A stretch of DNA of 64,000 bases from Allobosea sp. WAO (GCF_001509835.1 NZ_JXTJ01000018.1:62001-126000), one strand, 5' to 3'; shown: positions 49,603 to 58,181, numbered from the stretch's first letter. Numbers and translations are program-made. The notes: a model not told the origin generated them from the sequence alone.

Positions 49603-49630
49603 GTATGCACGCCGGTGCATACTGCATGCA
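49603..49630. promoter_or_regulatory. palindromic operator before the tripartite transporter genes
   Basis: GTATGCAC-GCCG-GTGCATAC (49603-49622) is a perfect 8-bp inverted repeat with a 4-bp spacer. It is followed at once by a second palindrome TGCATGCA (49623-49630). TTGTATGCA-like sites are typical of GntR/FadR-type regulators of uptake genes. No regulator gene is adjacent, so the binding protein is unknown. Confidence 0.6.
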
Positions 49631-49748
49631 AAACTGTTGCCTCAACGGCAGCAATCGGTTCTGATAGCGGTTGAAGATCAAGACGGCCCCGCCTGCAGCG
49701 CGGAGAAGCCGTCACCTTCTAAATCGATTGAAGTGGAGGAACGCTACC

Positions 49749-50741
49749 GTGAGCAAATTCAGCAGACGTACGATTCTGAAGGGCGCCGCTGCGGCAGGCG
49801 CGACGGGCCTGATCGCGCGGCCGGCCATCGGCCAGGCGCAATGGCCGAACCGGCCCCTGACCATGGTCTGCCCCTGGGGTGCCGGCGGCGGCACCGACGC
49901 CACCGCCCGCATCGTCGCGCAGTTGCTGGAGAAGGATCTCGGCCAGCCGGTCAACGTCGTCAACCGCACCGGCGGTTCGGGTGTGGTCGGCCATTCGGCG
50001 ATCGCGACCGCTGCGCCCGACGGCTACACGATCGGCATGCTCACGGTGGAAATCACCATGATGCACCATCAGGGCCTGACCGACCTGAAGTCGACGAGCT
50101 ACACCGCGCTTGGCCTGATGAATGAGGATCCCCCGGGCGTGCAGGTCAGCGCGTCGGGCCCATACAAGGACATCAAGGCACTGGCCGACGCGATCAAGGC
50201 GGCGCCTCCCGGCAAGCTCAAGGCCTCCGGTACCGGTCAGGGTGGCATCTGGCATCTGGCGCTGGTCGGCTGGCTCGTCGCCATGGGCCTGAAGCCCGAT
50301 CATGTCGCCTGGGTGCCGTCGAACGGCGCTGCGCCGGGCATGCAGGACCTGGCCGCCGGCGGCGTCGACATCGTCACCTGCTCGGTGCCGGAAGCTCGCG
50401 CCATGATCGATGCCGGCAAGGCGAAGTCGCTCGCCATCATGGCGACGGCCCGCAACCCGCAGTTCAAGGACGTGCCGACCCTGAACGAGACGCTCGGCAT
50501 CAACTACTCGGTCGGCGCCTGGCGCGGCATCGGCGCCCCGAAGGGGCTGCCGGCGGACATCCAGGCCAAGATCACCGCCTCCCTGAAGAAGGCCTTCGAC
50601 TCGAAGGAATACCAGGACTTCATGAACTCGCGCGGCTTCGGCATGAAGTTCGCCGACGGCGCCGGCTTCGCCAAGTTCATGGCGGATGGCGACGTGGCTA
50701 TGGCCGCCGCGATGAAGGCGGCTGGCTTGGCCAAGGCCTGA
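49749..50741 (+). CDS. tripartite tricarboxylate transporter substrate-binding protein (TctC family)
   Basis: A 330-residue periplasmic Bug-type receptor. The GTG at 49749 follows a GGAGGAA Shine-Dalgarno and opens a Tat signal (FSRRTILKGAAAAGATGLIARPAIGQA). The body shows WPNRPLTMVCPWGAGGGTDATARIVA, VNRTGGSGVVGHSAIATAAPDGYTIGM and the closing region WRGIGAPKGLPADIQAKITASLKKAF. Such proteins bind carboxylates; the ligand here is unknown. It heads tctCBA-like genes. Confidence 0.92.
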   Translation: MSKFSRRTILKGAAAAGATGLIARPAIGQAQWPNRPLTMVCPWGAGGGTDATARIVAQLLEKDLGQPVNVVNRTGGSGVVGHSAIATAAPDGYTIGMLTVEITMMHHQGLTDLKSTSYTALGLMNEDPPGVQVSASGPYKDIKALADAIKAAPPGKLKASGTGQGGIWHLALVGWLVAMGLKPDHVAWVPSNGAAPGMQDLAAGGVDIVTCSVPEARAMIDAGKAKSLAIMATARNPQFKDVPTLNETLGINYSVGAWRGIGAPKGLPADIQAKITASLKKAFDSKEYQDFMNSRGFGMKFADGAGFAKFMADGDVAMAAAMKAAGLAKA

Positions 50742-50820
50742 TCCCAAGAATGCCTGCGCACCGGGGCCGCTTGCCCGCGGCTCCGGTGTTTGCATCTCTC
50801 GAAACACCCGTCTGCATGGA

Positions 50821-51321
50821 TTGACCGTGACACCGTTGAACGACCGTATCTCCGGGGGGGCCATCGCGACTCTCGGTGCCATAGCCTTCCTCTACGGCTC
50901 GAAACTGCCGCCGGTCCCCGGCCAGCAGGTCGGCCCTGCGGCCTTCCCGATGGTCGTGGGCGGACTGCTCGTGCTGTGCGGACTGATGATCGTGCTCGGC
51001 GTCGGCCGGCATTTCGAGGAGGTGGCCGAGGCTGATCTCGCCAGCCATACCGCGCCTGAATATCTCGAGCCGCTGCCGGCCTGGCGGGCCTGGCTCGCTT
51101 TGCTGCCGCCGGCGCTGGTTGTGTTCTACGCGCTCGCCTCCGAGCGGCTCGGCTTCCTGCTGACGGCCGGGATCATGGTCCTGATCGCGTCGCTGGCCTT
51201 CGGTGCCAGGCCGAAGCTCGCCGTGCCGCTGGCGCTGATCGCGCCCTTCGTCATCAATCTGATCTTCCTGAAGCTGCTGCGGGTGCCATTGCCCGGCGGC
51301 ATGCTGCCTTTCCCTTGGTGA
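50821..51321 (+). CDS. tripartite tricarboxylate transporter small membrane subunit (TctB family)
   Basis: A 166-residue membrane protein with four TM helices. GPAAFPMVVGGLLVLCGLMIVLG in the first half and SERLGFLLTAGIMVLIASLAFGARPKLAVPLALIAPFVINLIFLKLLRVPLPGG in the second match the DUF1468/TctB family. The start is uncertain between TTG 50821 and GTG 50827. It lies 4 nt before the large subunit gene. Confidence 0.88.
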   Translation: MTVTPLNDRISGGAIATLGAIAFLYGSKLPPVPGQQVGPAAFPMVVGGLLVLCGLMIVLGVGRHFEEVAEADLASHTAPEYLEPLPAWRAWLALLPPALVVFYALASERLGFLLTAGIMVLIASLAFGARPKLAVPLALIAPFVINLIFLKLLRVPLPGGMLPFPW

Positions 51322-51325
51322 ACCG

Positions 51326-52831
51326 ATGGACACCCTGATCCAGGCCTTCGGGCTCGTCTTCGCGCCCGAGGTGATGATCGCCATCTTCGCCTCGGCGATC
51401 TACGGGCTGGTCGTCGGTTCGCTTCCCGGCCTGTCCGCCACCATGGCGACGGCGCTCTTGGTGCCGATCACCTTCTATCTCTCGCCGATCGCGGCAATCG
51501 CGACGATCATCACGGCGTCGGCGATGGCGATCTTCTCCGGCGACATCCCCGGCTGCCTGCTGCGCATTCCCGGCACGCCGGCCTCGGCCGCCTATGTCGA
51601 CGACGCCTATGCGATGACGCGCAAGGGCGAGGCCGAGACGGCGCTCGGCATCTGCCTCTGGTTCTCGGCACTTGGCGGCATCGCCGGCACGCTCTCGCTG
51701 ATGGTGCTGGCGCCGACCCTGGCCGAGTTCGCGCTGTCCTTCTCGACCTATGAGAACTTCTGGCTGGCGATGCTCGGCCTGATGTGCGCCACGCTGGTCG
51801 CACGCTCCTCGCCGATCAAGGCGATCGCGGCCATGCTGCTCGGGTTGCTGATCACCTGCATCGGCATCGACAATCCCGGCGGCGTGCCGCGCTTCACCTT
51901 CGGCTCTACCGATCTGCTCGGGGGTATCGAGGTCATCCCGGCGCTGGTCGGGGTCTTCGCGCTCTCCGAGGTGATGCGCTCGCTGACCGAACGCGAGCCG
52001 CCGAAGCTGGAACATCGCAAGCTCGGCAGCATTCTCAAGGGTCAGATCGAGCTGACCAAGAAGCATCCCAAGCAGCAGGTCCGCGGCAACATCGTCGGCA
52101 TCATCATCGGCGTGCTGCCCGGCGCCGGCGCCGACATGGCGGCTTGGGTCAGCTACGCGATGGCCAAGCGCTTCTCGAAGACGCCCGAGAAGTTCGGCAC
52201 CGGCCACCCGGAAGGGTTGATCGAAGCCGGCGCCTCGAACAATGCCTCGCTCGCCTCTGGCTGGGTGCCGGCGCTGCTCTTCGGCATTCCCGGCGACACG
52301 ATCACCGCGATCGCCATCGGCGTGCTCTACATGAAGGGGCTGAACCCCGGCCCGACCCTGTTCACCGAGCAGGCCTCGAGCATGTACGCGTTCTACATCA
52401 TCTTCCTGCTCGGCAACATCATCATGATCCCGCTCGGCATCATCCTGATCCGGATGGCGAGCCGTGTCGTCGGCGCGCCGCGCTCGGCGGTGATGCCGGT
52501 GATCATGGTGTTCTGCGCCGTCGGCGCCTTCGCCACCGCCGGCAACAACCTGTTCGCGGTCTGGTGCGTCGCCTTCTTCGGCTGCCTCGGCTACGTCATG
52601 GACAAGAACGGCTATCCGGTCGCAGCGATGGTGCTCGGCGTGGTCATGGGCACGATGGTCGAACAGAGCCTGGTGACGTCGCTGATCAAGTCGGACGGCT
52701 CGATCCTGCCCTTCTTCAGCCGGCCGGTCTCGATGGTGCTGGCGGCGATGACGATCACCGCGCTGCTCTGGCCGGTCTTCGTCTGGACCTGGCGGCGCAT
52801 GCAGGCCCGGCGCCGGGTCTCGATGGCCTGA
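51326..52831 (+). CDS. tripartite tricarboxylate transporter large membrane subunit (TctA family)
   Basis: A 501-residue permease with about twelve TM helices. Family signatures are VGSLPGLSATMATALLVPITFYL, AIFSGDIPGCLLRIPGTPASAAYVDDAYAMTRKGEAETALG and the mirror-image GVLPGAGADMAAWVSYAMAKRFSKTPEKFGTGHPEGLIEAGASNNA. FGIPGDTITAIAIGVLYMKGLNPGP follows. It completes a TctCBA-type proton- or sodium-coupled uptake system. Confidence 0.94.
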   Translation: MDTLIQAFGLVFAPEVMIAIFASAIYGLVVGSLPGLSATMATALLVPITFYLSPIAAIATIITASAMAIFSGDIPGCLLRIPGTPASAAYVDDAYAMTRKGEAETALGICLWFSALGGIAGTLSLMVLAPTLAEFALSFSTYENFWLAMLGLMCATLVARSSPIKAIAAMLLGLLITCIGIDNPGGVPRFTFGSTDLLGGIEVIPALVGVFALSEVMRSLTEREPPKLEHRKLGSILKGQIELTKKHPKQQVRGNIVGIIIGVLPGAGADMAAWVSYAMAKRFSKTPEKFGTGHPEGLIEAGASNNASLASGWVPALLFGIPGDTITAIAIGVLYMKGLNPGPTLFTEQASSMYAFYIIFLLGNIIMIPLGIILIRMASRVVGAPRSAVMPVIMVFCAVGAFATAGNNLFAVWCVAFFGCLGYVMDKNGYPVAAMVLGVVMGTMVEQSLVTSLIKSDGSILPFFSRPVSMVLAAMTITALLWPVFVWTWRRMQARRRVSMA

Positions 52832-52887
52832 CGCTTCGGCCGACCCGGCGCTGCCCGTCGGATCGGCTCGCTGGCCGAATCAGCGCT

Positions 52888-52923
52888 CGAACAGGTCGCC
52901 TTCGACCGAAGGCGACCTGTTCG
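52888..52923 (+). terminator. strong hairpin terminator after tctA-like gene
   Basis: A perfect 17-bp stem, CGAACAGGTCGCCTTCG (52888-52904) with its inverse (52907-52923), around a 2-nt loop and followed by TTTCC. It lies 57 nt past the stop. Confidence 0.75.
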
Positions 52924-52936
52924 TTTCCAAGATCTG

Positions 52937-52985
52937 GAGCATTGCTCCGGCGGAAAACCGGTTCCCACTTTTCCGCGCAATGCTC
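52937..52985. repeat. palindromic repeat GAGCATTGC...GCGGAAAA...TTTTCCGCGCAATGCTC
   Basis: Outer arms GAGCATTGC (52937-52945) and GCAATGCTC (52977-52985), and inner arms GCGGAAAA (52950-52957) and TTTTCCGC (52969-52976) around CCGGTTCCCAC. This layout is a familiar interspersed repeat of Rhizobiales. It ends 12 nt before the priA start. Confidence 0.8.
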
Positions 52986-52997
52986 TAGAGAGCGCGC

Positions 52998-55184
52998 ATG
53001 AGCGACGCGCAGGAGGACGGACGGGAAGGGGGCACGGTCGAGGTGCTGATCCCGCTCGGCCTCGACCAGGCCTACAGCTATGCCGTCCCGGCCGGGCTCA
53101 GCCTTGCGCCGGGCGACGTCGTTCAGGTGCCGCTCGGCCCGCGCGAGACGGTCGGCGTCGTCTGGGAGCTGGGCTCCGGCCGTGGCGGCAATCTGAAAAA
53201 GATCGCCGGCAAGCTCGACATGCCGCCGCTCGGTCCGGCGCTGATGAAGCTGGTCGACTGGGTCTCCTGGTACACGCTCGCCGCCAAGGGCTCGGTGCTG
53301 GCGCTCGCCTTGCGCCGCCCCCCCGATGACAAGCCGGAGCGTCCCAAGCTCGGCGTCCGGCTCGTCGGCGCCCCGCCGGCGCGGATGACGCCGGCTCGCG
53401 CCCGCGCCATCGCCGCGGCCGAAGGCGGGCTCCTGATCGGCAAGGCGGCGCTGGCCGAGGCGGCCTCGGTCAGCACGGCCGTGATCGATTCGCTGGTGGA
53501 TGCCGGGACCTTTTCGGTCGAGGCGCTGCCGCAGCAGGCGATCGCCGCGAGGCCCAATCCCGACCATGCGAGGCCGGCACTCTCCGAGGGGCAGGCGGAG
53601 GTCGCGGAAAGCCTCGTCGCCGCCGTGCGCAGCCAGGCCTACAGCGTCGCGCTGCTCGAAGGCGTCACCGGCTCGGGCAAGACCGAGGTCTATTTCGAGG
53701 CGGTGGCCGAGGCGATCAGGCTCGGGCGCCAGAGCCTGATCTTGATGCCCGAGATCGCGCTGACCGCGCAGTTCATCGATCGTTTCGAGGCGCGTTTTGG
53801 CGTCCGGCCGGGCCTCTGGCATTCGGCGGTGAGCGGGCGGCGGCGCGAGCGACTGCAGGCGGCGATCGCTGAGGGCGAGGCGCTGGTTGTGGCGGGCGCG
53901 CGCTCGGCTCTGTTCCTGCCCTATCGCGATCTCGGCCTGATCATCGTCGATGAGGAGCACGAGGCCGCCTACAAGCAGGAGGACGGCGTCGCCTATCATG
54001 CCCGCGACATGGCGGTGGTGCGCGGCAAGATCGAGAGCGCCCCGGTGGTGCTGGCCTCGGCGACGCCTTCGCTGGAGACCCGGGTCAATGCCGAGCGGGG
54101 GCGCTATCTCCACCTCAAACTGCCGGAGCGCTTTGGCGGAAGGCATCTGCCGACGCTCGGGCTGGTCGACCTGCGCCGGGACAAGCCCGAGCGCGGGCGC
54201 TGGATCTCCGGCGCGCTGATCAAGGCGGTGGAGGCCAATCTCGAGGCGAAGGAGCAATCGCTGCTCTTCCTCAACCGGCGCGGCTATGCGCCGCTGACCC
54301 TCTGCCGCGATTGCGGCCATCGTTTCCAGTGCAAGAACTGCTCGGCCTGGCTGGTCGACCACCGTTTCCGCCGCGCGCTGGTTTGCCATCATTGCGGCCA
54401 TGTCGAGCGCCGACCGCATGAATGTCCGGCCTGTCACAAGCCGGAGACGCTCGCCGCTTGCGGTCCCGGCGTCGAGCGCCTCGCCGAGGAGGTCGCGACC
54501 CTGTTTCCGGAGGCGCGCTCGATCGTGCTGTCGAGCGATTTTCCAGGCGGGACCGAGCGTTTGAAGCAGGAGCTGATGGCGGTCGCCGAGGGCGAGTTCG
54601 ACATCGTCATCGGCACCCAGCTCGTCGCCAAGGGCCACAACTTCCCGGGGATGACGCTGGTCGGCGTGGTCGATGCCGATCTCGGCCTGACCTCCGGCGA
54701 TCCGCGCGCCGCCGAGCGCACCTTTCAGGTGCTGCGGCAGGTCACCGGCCGGGCCGGGCGCGGCGAGAAGCCGGGCCGGGCGCTGCTGCAGACCCATGAC
54801 CCCAATCACCCCGTGCTGAAGGCGCTGATCTCCGGCGACCCCGAGCGCTTCTACGCCGCCGAGACGGCGGCGCGGGAGGCGGCGGGCCTGCCGCCCTTTG
54901 GGCGGCTCGCGGCGCTGATCGTCTCGGCCAACACGCAGGCCGAGGCCGAGACGCATGCGAGGGCGCTCGCCCGCTGCGCCGAGGCGCCGGCCGGTGTCGC
55001 CGTGCTCGGCCCGGCCGAGGCGCCGCTCGCCATCTTGCGCGGCCGCCACCGCATGCGACTGATTGTGCGGACTTCGCGGGATATCGATCTGCAGGGCTAC
55101 CTGCGCGCCTGGCTGAAGCGGGCGCCGCGGCCGAAGGGCTCGGTCAGGGTCGCGGTCGACGTCGATCCGCAGAGCTTCCTGTGA
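52998..55184 (+). CDS. priA: primosomal replication restart helicase PriA
   Basis: A 728-residue 3'-5' helicase that reloads the replisome at collapsed forks. The N-terminal DNA-binding domain holds VPLGPRETVGVVW. The helicase core has Walker A EGVTGSGKTEVYFEA, DEEH box IIVDEEHEAAYKQEDG and motif VLASATPSLET. The zinc-binding region contains four CxxC pairs between residues about 435 and 475 (CRDCGHRFQCKNC and CHHCGHVERRPHECPAC). C-terminal GRAGRGEKPGRALLQT follows. Length is normal. In Rhizobiales it commonly precedes atpH. Confidence 0.96.
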   Translation: MSDAQEDGREGGTVEVLIPLGLDQAYSYAVPAGLSLAPGDVVQVPLGPRETVGVVWELGSGRGGNLKKIAGKLDMPPLGPALMKLVDWVSWYTLAAKGSVLALALRRPPDDKPERPKLGVRLVGAPPARMTPARARAIAAAEGGLLIGKAALAEAASVSTAVIDSLVDAGTFSVEALPQQAIAARPNPDHARPALSEGQAEVAESLVAAVRSQAYSVALLEGVTGSGKTEVYFEAVAEAIRLGRQSLILMPEIALTAQFIDRFEARFGVRPGLWHSAVSGRRRERLQAAIAEGEALVVAGARSALFLPYRDLGLIIVDEEHEAAYKQEDGVAYHARDMAVVRGKIESAPVVLASATPSLETRVNAERGRYLHLKLPERFGGRHLPTLGLVDLRRDKPERGRWISGALIKAVEANLEAKEQSLLFLNRRGYAPLTLCRDCGHRFQCKNCSAWLVDHRFRRALVCHHCGHVERRPHECPACHKPETLAACGPGVERLAEEVATLFPEARSIVLSSDFPGGTERLKQELMAVAEGEFDIVIGTQLVAKGHNFPGMTLVGVVDADLGLTSGDPRAAERTFQVLRQVTGRAGRGEKPGRALLQTHDPNHPVLKALISGDPERFYAAETAAREAAGLPPFGRLAALIVSANTQAEAETHARALARCAEAPAGVAVLGPAEAPLAILRGRHRMRLIVRTSRDIDLQGYLRAWLKRAPRPKGSVRVAVDVDPQSFL

Positions 55185-55196
55185 GCATCGTGAAGC

Positions 55197-55568
55197 CTAT
55201 TGGACGATTGCGTCGTAGGTGAGTCTGGAGCAGCCCGTGCCGCGACGATTGGTCCCGCACACATAGATCACATAGGTGTCCTTGCCGACAAATCCCGGCT
55301 TCGGTTTGTAGAAGAACGAAAACTCTCCGGTGCGTGACAACGTGCCGTTGGCGGGCTGGTTCATGATCACGGTCTTCTGGATCGTAAGAAATCCGCTGAC
55401 CCCGTAGACATGATGGCAGCCGTTTCTGTCTACGGTCACCTCATAGGTGGCCCTGTCATTCTGCTCGACGTGGAAGCCATAGCCTCGTATCCGGCAGGCC
55501 GCCGTCGCCACCGATGCGCCGGAATCCGCCAACAGCAACGTCAGGGCGCAGATCAGTATTCGTAGCAT
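55197..55568 (-). CDS. small secreted Ig-like-domain protein
   Basis: A 123-residue exported protein. A signal peptide of about 24 residues (LRILICALTLLLADSGASVATA) precedes CRIRGYGFHVEQNDRATYEVTV. The C-terminal half NQPANGTLSRTGEFSFFYKPKPGFVGKDTYVIYVC is an Ig-like/cadherin-like unit of the HG-x-GF-x-G-x-D-x-Y type. Four cysteines (C25, and three nearer the middle and end) could form disulfides. It is convergent with priA, 12 nt apart. The frame is open upstream to 55922, but the true start is the ATG at 55568. A decayed paralogue lies directly upstream. Function unknown. Confidence 0.75.
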   Translation of the reverse strand: MLRILICALTLLLADSGASVATAACRIRGYGFHVEQNDRATYEVTVDRNGCHHVYGVSGFLTIQKTVIMNQPANGTLSRTGEFSFFYKPKPGFVGKDTYVIYVCGTNRRGTGCSRLTYDAIVQ

Positions 55569-55765
55569 GACGGAGCGCTGCCTTCCCTTTGGGGCCGCTC
55601 GAACACGTACTGGTAGCTCTCGCGGTCGTTGGTCGAGCGAGAGGCGACCCTGTCGCTCTACTCGACACAGAAGCTCGGCGACTGCGTCCGGTAGTTCGCA
55701 GTCGCCAGTACTATGGCTGTGCCCGCCAGTGGCGGCTTCGTCGCGAGTGATGTCGATTTCAGCAT
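55553..55765 (-). pseudogene. decayed tandem copy of the small secreted protein gene
   Basis: From an ATG at 55765 the minus strand reads a frame that aligns without gaps to the first ~57 residues of the intact neighbour. M-L-R/K starts both, ATA falls at residues 21-23 of both, and F-x-V-E at 32-35 of both. Codon 36 is TAG here and CAG there. The DNA GTCGAGTAGAGCGACAGGG matches GTCGAGCAGAATGACAGGG closely. DR, T, DR and V then recur in register. The hydrophobic core of the signal peptide is damaged (TKPPLAG) and the Ig-like half is missing. Confidence 0.55.
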
Positions 55766-55974
55766 GCGACGACACGTCCCACGGGCGGCATCGCTCGCCC
55801 GCCGACACTCGGTCAAGCGCTCGAACGGGGTCAAGCGGGCATTTGGCGAGGGAAGGGCTCGACAGGGATGCCGGACATGGTGCGAACGACCGAGAGGTCA
55901 GATAGAAACGCATAGGTTGCAATTTACGACCTATGCGGTCATGTTACATTTGGGTCGCGCAAAGGGGGGCGACC
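55766..55974. other. intergenic part of the priA-atpH insertion
   Basis: About 210 bp between the decayed copy and the membrane-protein gene. Several fortuitous frames are open on both strands but none looks like protein. Upstream of 55975 lies an AGGGGGGC Shine-Dalgarno, and A/T-rich stretches (GTTGCAATTTACGACCTATG near 55915-55935) could hold a promoter. Confidence 0.35.
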
Positions 55975-57366
55975 ATGGCCGGGGAACATTCGCGGGAGAA
56001 ATACTTTGCCGGGGCTGGCGTGGTCCTGTTCGCGCTTTGCGGGCTCGTCCTGGCCGCCGACCGGTTTTCGGATCGCACCGAACGCTCGATCAATGCAACG
56101 GACTGCAAGACCAGACTAAGTGGTGCAGCCGCGCTGCCGGAGGACAATACCGGCAGGCTCAGGATCGTCGGCCTGCTACCGTCGCGGGTCGAGCTCGGCA
56201 GCACGCTCTGCATTGCCGTGGCCGGGGTCACGTCGCAGACGAAGCTTGATGCCCTTGCAGGTACCGTTTCCGAAATGACGACGCTGGTAGCGGACCGTTC
56301 GAGATTGCTCCAGAACGCCCGGTCCGCGGCGGCACAGAAGTCTGCGGATGAAAATGCGGTCGCGGCCGCGGAGCAGAAGTATCGTCAGGCGCTCGTTGAG
56401 CTGGAGGGCGCCCGAAGCGCGGCAGAGACAGGTCAAGCGCCAGTCCGGCTGAGCTTGTTCCTCGGCGGCAAGCGTGCCGACCACCTGTCCCTTAGTGCCG
56501 AGGCTGGGCCAGCGATCCAATACCTGACGGTCGCTCTCGCGCCGGCAGCCGAGGCCGACGCGCAGGCTGGAGAGTTCTGGCGTACGTTGCTCGCCGGACC
56601 GACGCGGGCCACCGGTGCTCGATTCTGGGACGCACGTTACAAAGTGCTTCCGGTTGGCCTGTCTCGACTTGAGGGCGACAATCCTGAACCGATGGTCCAG
56701 CCCGTCATCGACGTGCTGGTCTATCGCATGTCGCTGGTGATGCTCGGCGGCGTCGGCGCGCTGTGCCTGATCGCCGCGCTGGTGCTTCTTGCGCGCTCGA
56801 CGACCCTGCTGCGCGATCACGCAGAGCGACCGGACGCGCCGTACAGCCTCGCCCGAGTACAGCTGGCGATGTGGGCGGTCTTGGTGTTCTTCGGATTCGT
56901 CTTCATCTGGCTGGTCCTCGGCCGGATGAATGGCATCTTGAACGAGAGCGTTCTCGTCCTGCTCGGCATTTCCGCCACGACCGGCCTGGTCGCGACGCAA
57001 ATGCCGACGCGCAGCGCGGCGCCGGCCGCTGCCGCCGGCGATCCCGCCCCGGTAGCCGAGCCGCCGAAGAGCCAGAGCTTCTTCAGGGACATTCTCTATG
57101 ATGGGGCCGGGCCGACGTTGCCGCGCATGCAGATGCTGGCCTGGTCGGTGCTCCTGGGGGTGATCTTCGTCTGGAACGTGCTGACGGGTTTCGCCTTTAC
57201 CGAGTTCGACACCAATCTCCTGATCATGCTGGGCATAGCCGGGAGCAGCTATGTCGCCTTCAAGCCCGTCGAGACGGCGGGGCCGGTGGCACCGCCTGTA
57301 ACTCCGCCTGCGCCGGCTCCTATCGTGCAGGACGGTGAGGCCGCGCAGAATGGTGCCGCGGGCTGA
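55975..57366 (+). CDS. unrecognised polytopic membrane protein with duplicated TM hairpin and split periplasmic domain
   Basis: A 463-residue protein; start ATG 55975 with an AGGGGGGC Shine-Dalgarno (an ATG at 55933 is in frame). TM1 spans 12-28. A periplasmic region of residues 30-250 has strands at 60-85 (LRIVGLLPSRVELGSTLCIAVAGV) and 155-190 (APVRLSLFLGG, IQYLTVALAP), split by an Ala/Glu/Arg-rich coiled coil at 92-152. Four or five further TMs follow: 251-273, 293-316, 322-341, 383-405, 412-429. Residues 291-342 and 381-431 repeat one motif, L-x-R-x-Q-x3-W-x-VL then L-x-x-LGI. The C-terminus is Pro/Ala-rich. I do not recognise a family. It lies in the insertion between priA and atpH. Confidence 0.75.
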   Translation: MAGEHSREKYFAGAGVVLFALCGLVLAADRFSDRTERSINATDCKTRLSGAAALPEDNTGRLRIVGLLPSRVELGSTLCIAVAGVTSQTKLDALAGTVSEMTTLVADRSRLLQNARSAAAQKSADENAVAAAEQKYRQALVELEGARSAAETGQAPVRLSLFLGGKRADHLSLSAEAGPAIQYLTVALAPAAEADAQAGEFWRTLLAGPTRATGARFWDARYKVLPVGLSRLEGDNPEPMVQPVIDVLVYRMSLVMLGGVGALCLIAALVLLARSTTLLRDHAERPDAPYSLARVQLAMWAVLVFFGFVFIWLVLGRMNGILNESVLVLLGISATTGLVATQMPTRSAAPAAAAGDPAPVAEPPKSQSFFRDILYDGAGPTLPRMQMLAWSVLLGVIFVWNVLTGFAFTEFDTNLLIMLGIAGSSYVAFKPVETAGPVAPPVTPPAPAPIVQDGEAAQNGAAG

Positions 57367-57608
57367 ATCGGACGCTGCGTTCCCCGGCCCGCGTATGGGG
57401 CGCTTCCTTTGACCGCATCCAAAGCGCACGCTACCCCGTTCCATCGGGTTGCGGCCCCCCGATCCCCATGCTAGTGCACCGCCGCAATCCAAGCGCGGCG
57501 CGCCCTGGCAACGGGCGGGCGTGCGCTTGATCATCGCAGCGTCGGGACCATGCACTCCACCTTCGCCAGAAGGTCGCCGGAGCGGTCCCTTGGAAGAGAG
57601 AGCGAAGC
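57367..57608 (+). promoter_or_regulatory. leader region of the atpHAGDC operon
   Basis: A 242-bp gap after the membrane-protein gene. TTGACC (57409-57414) stands 17 bp before TACCCC (57432-57437), a weak promoter candidate. A GAGAG run precedes the GTG start of atpH. No hairpin with a U-tract is seen between the two genes, so read-through from upstream is possible. Confidence 0.3.
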
Positions 57609-58180
57609 GTGGCCCAGGGCGGATCGCAGGAACAGTCCCCTGTCTCGGGTGTTGCCGGGCGCTATGCCACGGCGCTGTTCGAGCTGGCCTCCGAGGCCAA
57701 GACGGTCGATGCCGTCGCCACCGATCTCGAATCCTTCAATGCGCTGATCGCCGAAAGCGCCGATCTGAAGCGGCTGATCGAGAGCCCGGCCTTCTCGGCG
57801 CAGGACCAGGTCGCGGCCGTCACGGCACTGCTCGCCAAGGCTGGGATTTCCGGCCTCGCGGCGAATTTCATCAGTCTCGTGGCCAGCAAGCGCCGCCTGT
57901 TCGCGCTGCCGGGCATGATCCGCGCCTACCGTGCCAAGGTCGCCGAGGCCAAGGGCATCGTCAGCGCCGAGGTGACGCTGGCCGAGGAGCCCTCTGCCGC
58001 GCAGCTCAAGGACATCACCGCGACCCTCAAGGATGTCGCCGGCCAGGATGTCGCGCTTTCCGTGAAGATTGACCCGGCCATCATTGGCGGGCTCGTCGTG
58101 AAGATGGGCTCGCGCATGGTCGATGCGTCCCTGAAAACCAAGCTCAATTCAATTCGTCTTGCCATGAAAGAGGTCGGCTG

Positions 58181-58181
<1 letters not shown>
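57609..58181 (+). CDS. atpH: ATP synthase F1 delta subunit
   Basis: A 190-residue peripheral-stalk subunit joining F1 alpha to the b subunits. VAGRYATALFELASEAKTVDAVATDLESF is the typical N-terminus. NFISLVASKRRLFALPGMIRAYRAKVAEAKGIVSAEVTLAEE and the final GGLVVKMGSRMVDASLKTKLNSIRLAMKEVG are strongly conserved. The start is GTG. It overlaps atpA by 1 nt (TGATG). The F0 genes are not in the window, as usual for alphaproteobacteria. Confidence 0.95.

Noticed and set aside
55569..55922. 118-residue N-terminal extension of the small secreted protein
   Set aside because: It buries the signal peptide and runs in a different frame from the decayed paralogue, which supports ATG 55568 as the real start.
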